The notes beneath the pieces are model-generated. The model was not told where the DNA came from and did no database searches. It saw nothing but the letters and a program-made list of their open reading frames with translations. Positions 1-12,600 of a stretch of 64,000 bases of DNA are shown one piece after another. The position numbers and the translations under genes were made by a program. Source of the DNA: Pempheris klunzingeri (lineage: Eukaryota; Chordata; Actinopteri; Acropomatiformes; Pempheridae); assembly GCF_042242105.1 (NCBI RefSeq), contig NC_092020.1:12467501-12531500 (forward strand), given 5' to 3'. Each line of letters begins with the position of its first letter. Position 1 is the first letter of the stretch.

Positions 1-271
1 AAGTTGAGTATAAACACTATAGTCAAAAAAAGAAAATGAAACACTGTTTAGCTTGACCATTGTGTATTTTTGAGTTATGGGTTTGATATCTTTACCCATA
101 AGGTCATGTAATCATAAAAAAACACAGTAGGACATTGACATTTTCGGTTGATGTACTTGTGTATTCGAACCTACAGTCAGTTTTTAGATGAATGACCAAG
201 AAAAGACAACCACAGTGCCTTGGCAAACAGGAAAGGAAGGGAAATGAACTGAGACAAAGCAGGATCCTCAC

Positions 272-1520
272 CTATGACATCAATGGTAGTTCTAGACAGT
301 GCTCTCTGATTTTGGTCTCTTAGTACATAGCGGCCACTGTCTCTCTGGGTTAAATCAGACATTACAAAGAAGTAATCCACCACCTTCCGCCTACTGTCCT
401 CTTTGGCTGGAGGGTCATTGTGTTTCCACAAGATTGTCACATCTGAGCTGTAACTAGGGGTGAACTCAATGGAATGGGCCATTGTGAGAAGCCTTATTCT
501 GTATGTGCTCCCATACAGCTGATCATGCGAGAGGCCTACAAAAAACAGAAAAAGTTATTACCAAACATCATTTGAGCCCTTTTATGCAGTGTTTTTTTAT
601 TATTTGAACATGCTTGTATGAATTGATTACCTTATGTTTGACTAAAATAGCATATGTAAGAATGTCACTTAATTTAGCAATCTTTGATGATAAGCAAGAT
701 TAACTTTTTAATGGATGTACTGATGCATTATGTCACCATTATGTTATATCTAATAACTTATCTTTTCACCACTGCAGATGCTTATGACTGAGAAGGCTTA
801 CATAGGACTATTCAGACTTTATACTTCAGAAAGAGTACCAATACCACAATGCTAAAATACTTTGTTGGTCAGTAAGTAAGCCCATATGTACCTTTAGCTA
901 AACTTTAAGTATTACCAATACAAGTGCTCATTATGTATCCCTTAAAAAGAGTTGCATTTTGAAGCAAATGGTCCCAAAAGTTGATCTAACAACAAAATGT
1001 GCATAAATTACTAATTTGTGTAACATAATAATGAGAAGAATGAGACATAAAACATAATAAAAAGAATTCTTCAAGACTTCGGGGTCTCTCCTCTGCTGTT
1101 TTGTTGCAGGACAAGTTATTAATATCATTAATGGAACACGACCTTACATAACTCATAACATCAGTGTGGGTATGCAGCGCATCTAATATATTATAAAGCA
1201 TTATCTTGTAGGAGCTGATCAGATGTTTTGTATGTAGAATTAATGTAACTAGTACCGATGGCTGTTTAGTGAAACAAAAACTAAACATTTTTCCTCTGAA
1301 CTGTACCGTGAGTGGGAGTGTCGAGTAGCATACACAGGAAATACTCAATTAGGCTTTTAAATAACACAAAAGTGTACATTTTATAAGAGCCACAAATTTT
1401 ACTTACTCAACAGTCTTAGTCTTTACACTCAGGAAAACAGGTTATAATAATATTTTCTTACGATTACTCACCCATACCAACACAGGCACCCAGCAACAGC
1501 AACAGCAACATCATTATCAT
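272..1520 (-). CDS. Ig-like membrane or secreted protein, gene A (partial, 5' part only)
   Basis: Two exons are supported. Exon 1 (1520-1472) encodes MIMMLLLLLLGACVGM, a hydrophobic signal peptide, and ends at a GTGAGT donor. Exon 2 (535-272) has a TTTTTTGTAG acceptor and a GTGAGG donor and is phase 1 at both ends, as Ig exons usually are. It encodes one Ig-like domain with the strand motif IEFTP, then LWKHNDP and the F-strand motif DSGRYVLRD. The domain aligns with domain 2 of genes B and C (YG..Y, then EFTP/EFYP, LWNRTDP, VTQAD.G.Y). The F-strand position that is Cys in ordinary Ig domains is Leu. A equivalent of domain 1 is absent: the signal peptide joins directly to the domain-2 type. 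The rest of the gene lies beyond the left edge. I do not recognise the family by name, and the function is unknown. Confidence 0.75.
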
Positions 1521-3328
1521 TTGCCGCGATTGAAAACACAAACAAGCTGGTCGTCGACCAGTTCAGCGCACGATGTGTTTACAGTTCATCAGCACTTTAC
1601 TAATGAAATATCACTAATGGCTTCAAAACAGGCGCAATATTAACAAGGAGCCGAGCAAAGCATGTATTCTACAGTGTGCGGTTATTCCTGGCTCGCTGGG
1701 CCGGGGAGGAGGCTTTGTCTGGGGCCACCCGACAGGGCGTTACTGATGGTGGTGATAGTGGTGCGTTTAAGGACTGTCGGAAAGGACTGTGGTTCAACCG
1801 CACTTGAACTGGCTCTATCAGTAGGTCGGACCTCTGCTCTAACCTTGAGGGAAAAGTCAAAATATTCGTCCTTTTTTTTTTTCTTTAGCCGTGCTAGGGC
1901 TGCCCATGCCAGTCTGTCTGTCTGTCTGAAATATCTGAGCAACTGTGGAATGGATGGTGACAGCATTTATAGTCCACAGACAATGACTCCTAATGACTTT
2001 GATGATCCCCTGACTTTCTGACTTTCCCTCAAGTGCCACCATGAGGCTGGCATTTGCGGTTTTGAGTTTTATTGGGTGGGTGGAAATGAAATTTGTTACA
2101 CATGTTCATGTCCCAAGACAAAAACAAGCTTCTTACTAGTCACCTTTTACAGCCTCTAGCTGTGTTTATAGTTACACTCTTGTAAACTAATTTCACTCAA
2201 ACTTTCCAACTTGCAGATTTATCAGTTTTCTAGTATTGTAAAGTTCTTTTTTCCTAAATATAATGTTGCTTTGAGGTGGTGACATTGAAGCGTTTTACTT
2301 CAGGTGCTTGCATTTACGCTTCAACAATCCTGAAAGTGGTGTTCACTTGTGAGGACATCTTGCTGAAAAAAACATCCAAGTATCACAAACTTTTGTTTCC
2401 CACAGAGCTTATTTTCTGCAAGAATCCAAAATCCAATGGAAAAAACCCCACTAGCATTTTGTCAAGGGAACTGGGGCGTTGGCCTACAATAAAACAATAT
2501 CCCTGCAGCCCTCTACACCAGCAAACTAATTACATCAGCTTTGGATTTGGTGGTAATACGGGAATGTTAGGATGCTAACACGCTAACTAAGGACTTTATT
2601 AAAGGAGTAAACCACCAATTTTACGCATGGAAATCAGTTTACGTACTATGAGGAGTACTACTCAGTCTGTGAAAACATCTCCTGTAGTTTTATCAAATCT
2701 GAGAAAATAATCCCTGATGATGTCACAGTGATGTCAGGGTTGTCAGGGTTATCACGGACTGAACTCGACACTCATTTATGTATGTTTTTTTATTGCCATA
2801 CATAGCAACCCTTTGTAGTTGTGTTTTAAATGCAATTTTATACTACATTACATTGATAGCTAACAAAAAACAAACTCCAGTTTACAAATGAACACAAAAA
2901 GATACAGATTGTAACAGTTTCCCGGTGTAGGACTTACAGTTTTACAAAGCATAGCATAAATACAAAAATCTAATTTCTAAAAATGTAAAGATAAAAGCTA
3001 CAGAGGCATTCATAAATGAAGGCTGAAGGCACAAGAAGTAAAGCTGATAAAAAAAAATGGCTTAAATTGCTGAGTGTGGTGTTTTGACCGCCATAAGTGC
3101 TGAGATTGGTTAAACTTCATTTTCCAAAATCTCTAAAATCTAATACATAGATTTACTTACAGTCCCCTTTGTAGCACCATATCTGCCACCTTTGATATCT
3201 TTGGCAGCAGGAGAAAGGCAAAGTAAACATAGATGTGTAAATTATACACTCTCAACGTAAGCTAAACTTGTGGTCTAATATCACACAGACATCCCGATAA
3301 TGGCAGTCCACCTCTGAAACGCACAGCT
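1521..3328. other. Intergenic, no gene seen
   Basis: This stretch lies between the 5' end of gene A and the MITE-like element downstream of gene B. Short open frames at 1662-2021 and 2276-2578 have no recognisable domain, no splice context and low-complexity parts. Around 2600-2760 the sequence (GGAGTAAACCACC, then repeated TGATGTCA and TGTCAGGG words) looks like a degraded interspersed repeat, but I cannot assign it. Confidence 0.5.
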
Positions 3329-3710
3329 TTAAAGGTCCCATATTCTGCTACTTTTAAATTCTTTACTTGGAGGTCCTACGAGAACAGGTTTACATGGTTT
3401 AATGCTCAAAGAAAACACATTATTCTTCTCATAACAGACATGGCTGCTCCATCTGAACACTTCGTTTTGGAAGAACAGAACTGTCTGCTGCTTTGCTTTA
3501 GCCTCCAACATCTTCATGTTACTGGGAGCTTATGTTAGTGAGGGAAAAACAATGTCAGACAGTGAGGGGGAGTCAGGAGGTTTTCAGCGGGCAGGACCCT
3601 CGGCCTGCTGAAGGGATGGAGGAGGTCACATGATTAACAGATCCTCTTACATACATATTTATGTTGAGAAGACATTAAAAAGTGCTTTTTGCATAATATG
3701 GGACCTTTAA
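3329..3710. mobile_element. TTAA-flanked MITE-like element
   Basis: The ends are inverted: AGGTCCCATATTCTGC at 3333 and GCATAATATGGGACCT ending at 3706. Each is bordered by a TTAA (3329-3332 and 3707-3710). The inside, about 374 bp, has no transposase frame. TTAA target duplication is the signature of piggyBac-type transposition, so this may be a non-autonomous piggyBac derivative. The terminal bases are not a textbook piggyBac end, so the superfamily remains open. Confidence 0.6.
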
Positions 3711-4087
3711 TTCAAGAACTATTGAGTGAGCTTTATTCTTCCTTACCTGAGAAAAAGGAGGGAAAAATGGCCAAATTTAGGAAATGTCCCAATACTGTAA
3801 GCATTTGTAGGAACAGACTTAAATGACTTCATATCCACATATATCTACTACAACCTTACAACCAATCTAGAGTTATCAAAAGTTAACTGATAAAAACCCA
3901 TTTATACTGGTGCTGGGATCAAACTTTGAACACACCATATTTGTATGTGTGTTTATATTGAAAGAAAGAGGATATCCCACACTCTAACTTAACAAAAGAA
4001 TGAATGGCCAATCTTCTTTATCATGATTCCCCCCAATAACTGACTTCCCGTTGTTTGCAGAATGCCGGCGCGCATCTATATTTCACC

Positions 4088-6924
4088 TCACACAGTATTT
4101 CTGCCTCCTGTTTCCCCTCTACAACTCTCCCATGCACCCTGGGGAGGCACCTCACAGTTTGAAAACCTTTGAATAACACCTGCCGGTGCCTCAAGGGAGG
4201 TAGTTTCAGGTTCTGCAGAAACAGCCACTGGAGGAACCTGGGGTTTCATTGGTTGATAAGAGCACGCTGGACCAGGTGTGGCAGAGTATGTTGGGCCTGC
4301 AGGTTGGTTCTGATCCTGCAAGTGGAGAGTGGATACTGAAGTAAAATTAATAACAGATATTATAAACAGTTGGTCTGAGTGCCCACTATAAGAAGTACTT
4401 ACATGGTAATACACAGCAGATGCTGCAGCAGTCTGAGGAGCAGGCTGGTCCTTTTTAGAAGAGCTCTTTTTACAACAGTATTTTTTCACGTAGCAACTGC
4501 ACAAAACCACCGCGACGACAATAATAATAATAGAAATAACATAAACAAATGTAGGAAGATGTTCTGTAAGAGAAGAAGACGGATGCGGCGTGTTAGTTTG
4601 AATCAACAGTGACAGTTTATTCATACATTTTACCTGTGCTGTTGCTCACCGCGGATTACCTCCACCTTCACAGCCTGGGCCAGGTTGCCTTGCGGATCTC
4701 TGAACTCAAAGGAGCCAAAGTCTGTGTTTTCCACAGGATCAATCGCTATGCCATTATGCACGACCCCAATCCTCCCTTTAAAATGTTTAGGCCCTGACAT
4801 CCCGTCATCTTCTGTGACAACTTTGCCGTCCTTCATCACTGTAGTTCCTTCTGTTTCCCCCTCAGGCAAAAAAGTCACAGTCCACGGCGCAACGACCCAA
4901 GGATTTTGGATGACAAGCTTCTCGTTCACCTTTGCAACATAACGCTTTTGGTTCACTGTGTGACAAAGAGATTATTATATGAGAAAATGTAATCAGATAC
5001 ACAGCAGTCTATAAGCTTACATGCAGCTTCAATCAAGTTCCTGACATCACCTGTTACTGTGAACTGTATCCTGAACAGTAAGGCGTTGTCTTTGTCTCGG
5101 AAGTTGTAGTAGCCGCTGTCTGCCTGAGTGACACTGGAAATCTCCCAGACATTACCCCTCATCTGTCCTTTGCTTTCCTTATGGATCTGAGGGTCCGTGC
5201 GATTCCACAGGACCTTTGGCTGGTCCACACTTTGACTAGGAGTGAACTCCAGAAATTCGGTCCGATCAGGAGCATGGAAGAAGTATTTAGCACCATAATC
5301 TGTCTTGAACGTCCTGTCGACACATGCTAAAAAAAATACAGATGGACAAAAAACAAGGTGGACGTATTTTGGAATACTGCACATAGGTAATAGAAATACC
5401 TGTTTCCACCAGTGTTTCCTGATGTACTAAAGCCTTTACATGTGCAATACAGTGTAACGTTCTCACCCATAATCTTCAGTTTGATGATGTCATGTGGTCT
5501 GTCCTCATTAAATGAGATGGAAAACATTCCTTCATCTTGTTCAGTCAAATCTTTAAAATAAATTGTACCATGGGAAACTATGATGCGTGGGTCTTTTACC
5601 TGAATCAGTGAACGACACAAATGCATTTATTCAGGACACAGACCATTCTCATTGCAGTCTCATTCGAAATCTGGTTTGCTCTGACTAGAACAGAGGGCAA
5701 CATGTGTTATGTACAGATCTTGCCATCCATGGACGTCATGATTATATCAGTGATAGGCTGCTCACCTCCCCATTATCCATCAGTAGTCTCTTGGATCCTT
5801 GATTATTCGGAGTTAAGTATATCTGTCCATTGAAAATAGGTGGTGCATAATCATGTGGCAAGAACAAACCACGGCCGTAGCACGCATCTTTTAATGTCAC
5901 ACCAGCAGACGAACCTTCAACCAGAAAGATACAAGTGCAGAAGAGATAGATGGAGGGAACGTTAATGCCATTCATTTCCCATCTGAAGTGGATTTTTTTT
6001 GGGGGGGGACATACTGTAAGGAACTTTAATAAATATCATCAGATAAAACATCTTCAACTGCCCTCTACGGGGGGTGTGATTTTCAAGAAATTGAGATGAA
6101 CTGGCCTTTAAAGAGGCCTCCCAGAACAGAAAATGAGTTTGAGTGCCATATAGGTATGCTGCTCCCCATTAATACATTCTGACTTTCTTAATGCTGGTGC
6201 CACACCGCATCCACTATCCCAGTATCTCCATTCTTTGCACATCTGTCCCTTCACCTGTTAATCACTTTCAACAAAAAGCTGAACAGTGACCAGTCTATTC
6301 CACATGACAACCGAACTTCTTAACTAAATAAATGAATTAACAAAAAGGTCATATACATAGAGAAGCACAGGCTATCCATGAATAACTTTATAAATAAAGA
6401 ATAAATGTAAACGCACGAAGACAAAGCAAATAAAGCATTAACTAGGCTTTGACTCTGAAATCGTGTTTCATTGAAATTTACTGCATTTAATTAAACTAAC
6501 CCTTAAAAGCCTAATTTGTTTATTTTAATGGGATATGTTTGCACCAAGAAGTTACAGTAGAAATGGAGGGAAGGGGTGTTGGTGGCTTTTTTTCTGATTC
6601 ATTTGATCTTGATTACAAAAACACCTAATTGTACATGTAGCCAACACTAAACCTACCGTGAACACATTTTTAACACTGCAGTTGCTGCAGCAGCGCACAG
6701 CTTTGCACGCAAAAGGACACAGTTGGGATGATTCGCATATTTGCACACCGTCATATCACAGAGTTCACAGTTTTGTGGAGCACAAACTTCGGTTCAAACG
6801 ATAGAAAAGCTGCAAAGTTAAATGAAAGAGCGGATTAAAGCTGCATCGTTCCTCTTTTGAGAGAATGCGTGAGGTTATACTCACCAAATAAGATGCAGCA
6901 CACAGTCATGGACAGTAGTAACAT
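4088..6924 (-). CDS. Three-domain Ig-like type I membrane protein, gene B
   Basis: Seven coding exons: 6924-6885, 5914-5766, 5599-5467, 5326-5051, 4955-4650, 4563-4403, 4315-4088. Together they make 430 residues, in frame throughout. Order: signal peptide (MLLLSMTVCCILFG); Ig-like domain 1 (about residues 14-107, split by a phase-0 intron); domain 2 (108-199, with WNRTDP and a glycosylation site); domain 3 (200-301); transmembrane segment (about 306-328); then a Cys- and Lys-rich juxtamembrane stretch and a cytoplasmic tail. The tail has one YxxM motif (YQPM, Tyr about 375), the type bound by PI3-kinase p85 in CD28-like receptors. The domains lack the B/F-strand cysteine pair (SISF, NFRD and EFRD where Y-x-C is expected). 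Domains 1 and 2 each keep one Cys near their N-terminus. A 5' non-coding exon probably ends at about 7065 (donor GTGAGT), with the acceptor at 6929 just before the ATG. A cell-surface receptor or adhesion role is inferred. I do not recognise the family by name. Confidence 0.88.
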
Positions 6925-6928
6925 GTCC

Positions 6929-7150
6929 TGAGAGAGAAGAGAGCCTGTTACATGTTAACGATCATGTCAGCGTTCACAACGTTTCTCTAAACCCAAAGAG
7001 GACAAAACTCAACACCGAGCACAACTTTTAGCACAACTGACAGACCAAAGGTTGTCCACTCACTGCAAAAGTGGTTTCCTGGTGGTGGTCGAGTTTGTGC
7101 GTTTCTGCTTCAGGACTGAAGAGAAAACTGGGCGAGGCTTCTTTTGCTTC
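6929..7150 (-). promoter_or_regulatory. 5' non-coding exon and promoter of gene B
   Basis: On the minus strand, CTTTTGCA is followed by GTGAGT near 7064. The pyrimidine-rich acceptor CTCTCTTCTCTCTCAG lies 4 bases before the ATG at 6924. This supports a short leader intron. GC- and CpG-richer sequence follows to about 7200. Confidence 0.5.
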
Positions 7151-7199
7151 CTTCGCTTCCTTCATACTCTGATGCGCAGTAGCTGCGCCTCATGTGCGC

Positions 7200-9420
7200 A
7201 AACTGCACACATACAGTACATAGGCCTATAGTCTGTAAAGGTGTTACGTGTGTTGTGGCCTCAAGATCGATCTATAATTTAAGGCACTCGAAAGAAATGA
7301 AATGTTTCGTTTACATAAGAAAACAGTCAATTTCTGATTCTAATTTTTGCTTTTTATTCTGGTGAAATCTGAGTTTTTTTTCACCACTTAAGACCACAAT
7401 AAACAATTCAGAGGCAAAATCACCATGTGATTGAAATGCTAATAATAGTGCCAAAACTAGTGCCCTACAGTCCCACCACAGACAGTAAAAATGTTGGCTC
7501 ATGTCAGCTCCTTTGTTGTGCACACTTGAGGTATTAATTGCAATTGAAGAAAAAAGCTTTCCTATTAAGTGAGAAGACCTTTTTAAGGACCTGCTAAACT
7601 GTCTCACTGAGATACTGTATGTTCACAGATCAGCCAAGTTGATGAACATGCAGACATCAGGTCACATGCTTCATAAGGAAATGTAACATTTTTGGCGTTT
7701 CTCTGCTCTTTGGGGGGCTGTACAAGTGTTTGTTGGAGCCTCTGATGTTTTGATTGGTAGATAAATAAGTGAAGTGAAACTCACAGTTTCAGCACTGATC
7801 CTAACGATCAAACCTGCTCTTACTCCTGGAAAAAAAGTATTCAAATCCTTCACATAAGTAAAAGTAATAGGATACTGCAATATAAAAAACTTCTTACAAG
7901 TAAGGGTCCTGCGAAAATGTCACTAGTTAGTATTGCACCTAAAAGCAACTAAATTAAAAGCACTAATAATTTTTGGTGTTATTATTACTATTATTATTAC
8001 AGGTGTGTTGAGTTAGAATTTAATATGACCATAGAATGTTTCAGGCCTTCTCAAATAAAGTTAGTCTCTCATTATGAGAGTGAACAGAATATGTCAATCT
8101 GACCTCCACAGACGTGGCTTCTCCTGTATTGTTTTGTGAAGCAGATAGACAGAATGTACCAGACAGACCTTGATTGTAGTGCTTTTGTTGTACAAAACAT
8201 ATTCTGAAGTTAATCAGAAATGGTTACGTACTTTATGATATCCAACAAGCATTTAAACATGAGATGTTTGGAAACAGAACAGAAACAGGACAGGACACAC
8301 CAGAGGGACACACACACGAGAGGGAGCTCCTCTGACCGGCCCCCCTGGGGTCTGTCATGAGCCCTGCGCTGCGAGTACTTTACCTGTGACCTGTGACCAG
8401 AATAAACTGCTTGTGAGACCAGACTGAAAACCTCCGTTGAGTTCTTGAGCTGCCAATATAAGAACCGGAGGTGCATGAATGTGTATATAGTATTTGATGT
8501 CACATTTTAACAAACTGAGCTAACTTTACTGGTAGTTTGCTCTAAAACAATATATTACATTTTATAAATGCATAATTTTTTTTGTATGTAAAATCCCAGT
8601 ATTGTTAATTATACCTGCCAAATAAATGCTGGGGAGTACAAAGTACAATATTTCCCCCAGAATTATGGTGCAGATAGACTTTATTGATCCCCCGTAGGGG
8701 GAAATTCACATATTACAGCAGCAACAGAGGTAGGGGCAAGATAAGCAGTAATAGAAATAAAAAGAAATAAAATAAGCAACAGTAGCAAAATAAGCAATAG
8801 TATATAAATATATATTGTAATGATAATAAATAAATATTTACACTATGAACATAAATGTACAGTATGGAGAGGTATATGAAAGTAAGTAGTAGCATTAAAA
8901 TAGCATTGAATGGAAATACTAGAGTGAAGTACACATAGGCTACCTCAAATCTGTACATTAGTACAGTAAAAAGATAATGTTTACATGTGAGCATCTGTGC
9001 TCCTTTTCTTGTAAATTCCTGAGCACATTTTAGGTTTAATCTCGGCACACAGCTCATCCAGAGAATCCCACTTTGTATGTGTGCGCGCTCTCTTGCGCTA
9101 ATAGCGTATCCATACACAGGGACTGCCAACAATCACGCAACATGTGGTGCATCTTACGTAAAGGCTGCTGAGAATAAGATCTACTGTCGCCATAACTAAA
9201 AGAAGGAGACCAATGCTCATGCGCGCTCTGCGGAGGACGTTGTTATCCTCTAATCCACATTTCACATAAACATTCCTACAAATCCAGCTGGATTTATTCT
9301 TCACACATCCTGCAGGTGAGTTCAGATGAGATGCGTCTCAGACTATGTGATCATCTGCACATGATGGATGATTTGCGGCCTAACTGTCCGCTGCATCGCT
9401 GTAAATGCTGCTCATCTGCT
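7200..9420. other. Divergent intergenic region between genes B and C
   Basis: The two related Ig-like genes fire away from each other across this stretch of about 2.3 kb. No coding exon is supported. The main content is an interspersed repeat at about 8663-8900; the rest is AT-rich with short spurious frames. Confidence 0.5.
8663..8900. repeat. Teleost interspersed repeat (TTTATTGATCCCC..GGGGAAATT type)
   Basis: It begins with the hairpin-forming words CTTTATTGATCCCCC and GGGGGAAATTCA. An A-rich stretch of AATAAATA/AGTAGCAA words follows. This kind of sequence recurs in teleost genomes; I cannot give the family with certainty, and the right edge is approximate. Confidence 0.5.
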
Positions 9421-9694
9421 GGGAAACATGTTTGACACCAGAGTGGACATGACTTCAGACAGAAGACAGACCTGTGAGTGTATTGATGTTTTTATGATGG
9501 ACCCAGAGCCGAAACATTACCACAGTTGTCTGTGAGCTCCCCCTTGTGTGGCTGCTTGATTGATGGTCGCATGTCCCGCAGCTCGCAGGCTCGCTTTCAG
9601 AGGAGGGTGGGCATGAATGATAATCTCCTGTGTGTCACCTCTGTCCACTGTGTTTGTGTGTGAAACAAGCTGGTCTGTTTTCTCAGGAGAGAAG
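9420..9694 (+). promoter_or_regulatory. 5' leader of gene C with one leader intron
   Basis: A likely donor (GACCT/GTGAGTG) is at 9474, and a strong acceptor (GTCTGTTTTCTCAG) ends at 9686, 8 bases before the ATG. The layout matches that of gene B, as expected if the two are paralogues. Confidence 0.5.
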
Positions 9695-12600
9695 ATGTCC
9701 TCCTGTGTCCTACTCACGGCCCTTTTTACCCTTCCTTTTGCTGTGGGTAAGTTCTTTATTGTCATTTTGGTACCATTTTAAATTAAGACATCCGTTTTAC
9801 ATTTTATAAGGTGTAATTAATGGCTTAAATTATTGTTAATCAATACTTAACCAATGCTTTCTACATATGCCTCTCCTAAGCAAAATAACTGGGTTGCCAG
9901 GTTGTGAAAATCCTTTTAAATGGTGTGTATCCTGTTTTATGTAGCAATGATGTGGATAACCATTCAACTAGCCATCACTTTTTAATACAAAGTACAGTTT
10001 TCATAATGTTAATAAAGTCATCATTAAAGAGGCACAGATCTGTCATGAGCAATCATAAAGGCAAATGCAGTTATGAAAATCATTACTACAAGGTTCTTAA
10101 CAAAGTCTGTCAGTCCGCAGTTGTAAATGTTAATTAGTTGTTGATAAATAGATCATGATCCAGATGAACTGCAGCTCTTTCCCAGAAAGTCAGAGGCCAC
10201 ATGCAGGTCTGTATTTCCCCAAAACAAAGTCAGGAAAAAAGTGGCACTCCACATTCCTCAGTCTACTGACTATCAATGAAATTTACTCAAAAGATGAACA
10301 CATGAGGTGATTCTTTTTCTGTTTTTAACCTTGGAAGTACCACTTTTTCCTGACTTTCTTTTTTTCTCTTTTAAATCAATATGACATGTAGCAGGTAGAA
10401 ATTGGCTGAGAGGGAGCTCTGACTGATAGGGAAGTTCATCACATTGTATAGCTTGAAATCAACAACAGTGAAAACTAACCCAGTTTTTGAAATTTTCAAA
10501 AAGCATGAGTTCACAATGTTCTTTACTTGCTCATCAAGACAAATGATCAAATACGCTGAGATTTACAGCTCTAGACTGAATAAGTTTTAGGATGTTTTGG
10601 GACATCCAACTTTTAATATTAGTGAGCATGTTTAGTAACAAGGTTGTTAGTGTCATTGGAATAAGGTGGAACGTAAAGCTGTGTATCATCTGCATAATAG
10701 TGACAGAGAACATATGCATATATGTATAACCTGATTTAGAAGGAATCATGCATATCAAAAATGTAAGTATAACAAAAATGAAATGGGTATGTAAGGTCTA
10801 AGCATTGTTCTGAAGAGGATTGATAATTTCAATTCTGCTCTCCACACAGGTTGGGTCTTACCGGGTGAGTAACATGCCAGATTTTATCACATGTCCTTCA
10901 CCTACAAAACATATTATCTCAAGAGTTTTACAAATTTTTTCCACTTCAACAGTTGAAAGAGAAGAAGTCCAGGTGGTGTGTGCCGGGAAGGAATTTCGTT
11001 TACCTGTGTACTCCACTTCCAGAATGGTGACTTTTACACCAAGCTCTGAGGGGCCGAGGCGTGTCCTGTTGGACAAAACTGTTGTGAGTGGAAGTGTGTC
11101 ACTGATTTTGGTTTTTTTTCTTTCGTTTGCCTTGTGTACAGATTTCCCCAACCTATTTACTGTACAACTGCAGGTAAAGAACCCAAGGTTCGAGTGGACC
11201 AGAGATAAAATGTTAGTCCTCAAAGAAGTGACTCATGATGATCAGGGACTTTACGCCATCAAACTGTTCTCTGGATTCACCTATGAGACTGTTCGTTTGA
11301 CTGTTTCAGGTACAATAGTTTCCTTGTTTTTTTCACAATGTATCACCAGTGTCTTTTATCGTCTTGAAATTAAAGTAAAAGTAAGTGAAAAAGTATCAAA
11401 ATTGAAAGTATTTGCCCTGGAAAAAGGGCTGTAGTAACTAAAATTTAAAACAGCAGCACATCACTGTTGCAGCTGGTCAAGGAGGATCAACATTTAATAA
11501 CTACCTTTTATACAGTTAGGTAGTCAAGTCCAGTGGTTCCCAGTTTAGGGGTCAGGCCCCCTCCTGAGAACACAAAACAAAGTTCTGCTACATAAATGTG
11601 TATTCATTTTGCGACTTTTCTCTAATATTTGCTTTGTTGTGAAATATTGGATCATTTTACCCCTTTAGACCTTGAACAGTTATTTGAATGAAAACATCTG
11701 AGAAGTTTAGTGGGGAAATATGTCTTTGATTGAACTGCTAAAAAAGGTTAGACTTCTGACATACAAGAGAGGCCACCAAATAGACTGTGTTTCTTTGTAA
11801 GTGGTGTCAAGTCAAAAATGTTGAGAATTCCAGTTTTAATCGCATATTTTACGCTCATCATATACTCTCATGCAAAGTAATTAGCAACTACAACTTTCAG
11901 TGTAGTGGAGTAAAAAGAATAAAACTTTCCTCTAAAATGTAGGAAGTATAAGTTACCATGAATATTGAGTAAATCTACTTAGCTGCTTTGCATTGCTGCT
12001 GATCATTCTCTCTGCCTCTACCTCATCCCTTCAGAGTGCATTAAGTCTCACTACAGAAACTACGGGGAGAACTATGAACACAACATCCCTGAAAATGGCT
12101 CCGTGTTGGAGTTTTATCCTCGGGGTGCTCCACCTGAGGCCATGCCAGTTGTACTGTGGAACCGCACAGATCCTGAAACCAGCAATTCGGGCCGGGGGCG
12201 ACTTCTGAGGAGTGGGAAGGTCTGGGTGGCCGAGAGAGTGACCCAAGCGGATCAAGGGAACTACACTGTGAAAGACAGCAAGGGGAAGGTCTTGTCCCGC
12301 AGCACCCTCACTGTCCGCGGTGAGCAGAGACAGAAGAAGGGGTTTTAAGAAGCTGACTGGTGATTTTTTTTAACTTCAGGATTCTGTCAACTGTAACATA
12401 TATATATTTTTTATCTTTCCCTTTCCATCTGATACCCTCACATTTCCATCATTCTCCACTTCTCTCTCTGCATTCATGATCCTGCATATGGACGCAGGCC
12501 ACTCCTTCAATGTCACCCGCTTTACCAAGGAGTCTCTAAACCTGCCCCTCTTTCTCCCTATTCCTCATGCCCACCTCATTTTTACCCCCACCCGCTATCC

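Noticed and set aside
1662-2021. 119-codon frame upstream of gene A
   Set aside because: Low complexity (poly-Phe from a T run), no recognisable domain, overlapping frames of similar length on the other strand.
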